Origin: a virus
Virus record (IMG/VR): IMGVR_UViG_3300044641_002118
Location: 1-25,090 of that record
Length of the DNA stretch: 25,090 nt
Direction: 5' to 3' (one strand)
The notes under the pieces were generated by a model. It was not told the DNA's origin. It saw only the letters and a program-made list of their open reading frames with translations, and did no database searches. The translations under genes were made by a program, and so were the position numbers. Below, in pieces: positions 24,701 through 25,090 of the stretch (its first letter is position 1; each line of letters begins with the position of its first letter).

Positions 24701-25085
24701 TGTATTGGGTTTGTAGTCTCTTTACCCGCTCTTCGGCTACCTTACCAATTGTGTCAAACTCTGATTTAAATAATCTTCCAAATGTTTTTGTAGATGCTCC
24801 CGCATAGCGGAAGTACTCACGCATTGAGAATTTATTTTTTTCTAATGAGTTAGTAAATGATTCTGCAGATGTTCTGACTGTACGCATTTCGGCAGTAAAA
24901 GAACCGATAGCGTTTATACTATTTAAAAGATTTTTTTGTAAACCCTTTTGAGCAAGGGCTGCTGCTTCACTTGATCTGGCTATTGAGGTGTGAAACTGAG
25001 ATATCTGACGTTGTAATGCTTTTAACTGTGCTAATGCATTAGACGAATCAATATTAATACCAATATTAGCATTAACATCAGCCAT
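18750..25085 (-). CDS. Tail tape measure protein (TP901 type)
   Basis: A 2111-residue protein that sets tail length and is held inside the tail tube. The N-terminus (MADVNANIGINIDSSNALAQLKALQRQI) is typical. A TP901-type tape measure domain spans about 205-400 (FMDMEAQALRFRKVYGDLF, LASEAAAAGFQGLDLQRQT, GGINASEGANALKSGLAALI). Hydrophobic blocks lie near 538-582 and 1158-1218 and could insert in the host membrane during DNA entry. Residues about 1620-1850 are a long charged coiled coil. An alanine run occurs near 1541-1555. Two DTVPAMLTPGE modules sit near 680-718 and 2000-2050. No peptidase or lysozyme motif was seen. At about 0.15 nm per residue, a known rule for such proteins, the tail would be about 310-320 nm. 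The start lies 5 bases from the right edge, so its ribosome site is not visible. Confidence 0.93.
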   Translation of the reverse strand: MADVNANIGINIDSSNALAQLKALQRQISQFHTSIARSSEAAALAQKGLQKNLLNSINAIGSFTAEMRTVRTSAESFTNSLEKNKFSMREYFRYAGASTKTFGRLFKSEFDTIGKVAEERVKRLQTQYIKMGRDTNGAMKAMAVMPTRLDMSDYTTKIQIAAQKQALFNQLMKQGSTNLLNFGKNTQWAGRQLMVGFTLPLMVLGSTATKTFMDMEAQALRFRKVYGDLFTPQGETQAALDNIIELGKQFTKYGVAVSTTVGLASEAAAAGFQGLDLQRQTAQATRLSILGQVESQKALETTISLQNAFGMSSDKLAESIDFLNAVENQTVVSLDDITTAIPKVAPVIQQLGGDVKDLTFFMAAMKEGGINASEGANALKSGLAALINPTKKASDMLAGFGINANAIVEKNKGDLKATVIGFAQALNQLDPLSRARAIEQMFGKFQFARLSTLFANVAKDGNQAARVLDLANSSVEELASLSEKELGMTAESSMNKFKKSVEDLKLALVPVGEAFLQALTPIIEFVGGILEKFSNLSDGTKKLITLLTVGIGAVGPVLLMTFGLLANGIANIIKLFLTLRGGYQRLTGQSQILGEQTQYMTMEQLDAAAAAHSLNQTHANLTQTFTAEVAQINKLISAYNSAAGAARNFSMNNPGMMMPGRAVRKLADGIVSVPGSGNKDTVPAMLTPGESVIPAKMTKKYAPLINGMIADNIPGYQKGRSLGTAVDVPGGMDISHFGMKSSRTGSELLAMVEGLETTAAKNIRKMVASFDNGLSKVFTTFDNQVVAQFTEINRLMQTKGKANTQKVKQNLVGAGFAETRDVELQRQLVSSGMAIDEFKVINKKITDGIIKGFDALGDKTEITSEELNNLLRKAYEEVAKTDVRVEKAYNNMKQISTTFSPDRAGVRGLRIPITEDSYVKQKKSTPRTPSQFRKMQSQMVGAENIPYPQSSRFVVTHNVAKELGITSNQAAEIYNKMSINAKTTLSRMRNDLTAFKKEFIIEAAKVGEMVGTSAVNATATAAGTNSPSRKTRRTGEDIGRGLEEGMKSRQDDVALVGSQLGKAATTGVQGGVGSIPFRAPGQPGSVAANAPRPGVSLGDITAKARFNRDALLAAASQRQTAKMNARMNSLNKAFMSGTFALSALSGVASMSSGNLGKFSQILFQITGPLFALSSILQLFTGQKIIGIIKNIGKLKFGVAAIALTGFVVATKLINDARKKELEYIYGLSNAMKTTTQQVKTLGDFFGIVPTKLPIDLKNREVVRKETRSARDRLRADEGFQAEFAPTIKTLSAATAEEARLAFTTLALNLKAQGFAEQQVQTIVDALREEAGKTSIKLDVKSLNFSAESIKGIQTQIAPIILSLEKSLKTGPTGAEGLFKGFKNSFLQAFQGKTPGALDTMSNAAKKSLSELSTTISSVSNSAAGMFKLGLISADDFEATMFGILGTTKNLNAENQKLVLMEIFKSLNIDAAPFLANLKGAVLQMQTLALISSGVLDKDSGIFKLLASKDYEDQQRGRKALIKLYDETIGVINKVTKADKDAEASAAAAAAAAGKTNPLKERIEAIKKQTEAFILLRNAKIDEKTATELSNDAEIASYILKNKSSKLLPKIIADIKEYSKVLKAQAQAEKDFADPTTTFKNELERLQAVAKLREKLIDIDFAPKIKKETDELTAQEQKLADINEKIQQITRTEIDPKKTTIDKNNLALEKIAAQEDVINEKYNKQIEALDKIEKANQNIANIQKQRMSIADALTRGDISAAAMAMQDARAERAQSAVTGQREGLTANRDMAITALGRVALEKENKQLQLEISTIEATQLKTLESQKQVIEDKIVSINKNITTLNKEVSVLKEGSYYAGKTKEDIDNLAELISAAETAGIPFTAELLKQATNAERLAAALLKSSGYMSGLSSSAVSGAGVPTTETTKNDQVFKKVYEESIAMGNTVSGARAMAGMSSRLQAQADAYFKANPNIDPFTGAQRKMFGGPILSKGKGGMGIVKAMAFGGRAIGSDTVPAMLTPGEFIVNKSASRAYAPLLERLNESKYPGMLSGGGQPQVPVNNISTSTNDNSTAVYNYNLGFSINGANGSAKDIANAVMREIKNVDSQRIRGQRR
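18938..19079 (-). repeat. Tape measure module, C-terminal copy (DTVPAMLTPGE)
   Basis: Near the C-terminus the protein reads GGRAIGSDTVPAMLTPGE, then a V-N-K-S segment, YAPLLERLN and PGMLSGG. The core at 19026-19058 matches the copy at 23016-23048 in all eleven residues, and the following K and YAPL positions also agree. Confidence 0.85.
22931..23078 (-). repeat. Tape measure module, internal copy (DTVPAMLTPGE)
   Basis: About a third of the way into the tape measure protein it reads VPGSGNKDTVPAMLTPGE, then a short stretch with K, YAPLINGM and IPGYQKG. The core is 23016-23048. The codons differ from those of the C-terminal copy, so the duplication is old or is kept by protein-level selection. 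Confidence 0.85.
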
Positions 25086-25090
25086 TTAGT

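Noticed and set aside
18750-25085. A lysozyme or peptidase domain within the tape measure
   Set aside because: No catalytic motif such as HxxxD/HxH metallopeptidase or a lysozyme-like active site was recognisable.
1-25090. tRNA genes, CRISPR arrays, insertion sequences, attachment sites and intrinsic terminators
   Set aside because: No cloverleaf-like sequence, regularly spaced repeats, transposase, or GC-rich hairpin with a T-run was found by eye. Short non-coding RNAs cannot be excluded this way.

Overview
This window looks like part of the genome of a tailed double-stranded DNA phage with a long non-contractile tail (siphovirus-like). Twenty-one coding regions are packed almost end to end. 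All lie on the minus strand, so transcription runs from high to low coordinates. Gaps are mostly under 30 bases, and many neighbours overlap by 1 to 11 bases or share TAATG or ATGA junctions. The DNA is AT-rich. I found no tRNA, CRISPR array, insertion sequence, integrase or clear intrinsic terminator. From memory of the families, several small proteins and the tail proteins resemble those of phages of Gram-positive hosts, especially aquatic Actinobacteria. The sequence cannot prove the host.

The tail module spans 25085 down to about 10725. It starts with a 2111-residue tape measure protein. A 211-residue tail protein in the position of a distal tail protein follows, then a 1502-residue tail-tip or hub protein. 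Four smaller proteins come next (279, 386, 141 and 146 residues) that look like tail-fibre, baseplate or receptor-binding parts.

A short junction (10713 to 9494) holds a zinc-ribbon protein, a MerR/excisionase-like helix-turn-helix protein overlapping it by 55 bases, a 70-residue conserved phage-type protein, and a 102-residue protein just before the helicase gene.

The replication and recombination module runs from 9501 to the left edge: DnaB-type helicase, a 241-residue protein of unknown function, DnaG-type primase, a small membrane protein, an AhpD/carboxymuconolactone-decarboxylase-like redox protein, a single-stranded DNA-binding protein, a full C-family DNA polymerase (DnaE type) with an apparently intact PHP domain, a RecA recombinase, a small zinc-binding protein, a candidate Holliday-junction resolvase, and a helical protein of unknown function. 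Together these form a nearly complete bacterial-type replisome plus strand-exchange and junction-cleavage functions. A sliding clamp and clamp loader are not seen here.

The points most worth attention are: (1) the polymerase keeps all nine PHP metal-ligand positions and has what look like two tandem OB folds in place of the usual C-terminal tail; (2) the RecA P-loop has alanine where glycine is expected; (3) a thiol-redox enzyme gene, markedly AT-rich, sits inside the replication operon next to a membrane protein; and (4) the tape measure carries two copies of the same DTVPAMLTPGE-centred module.
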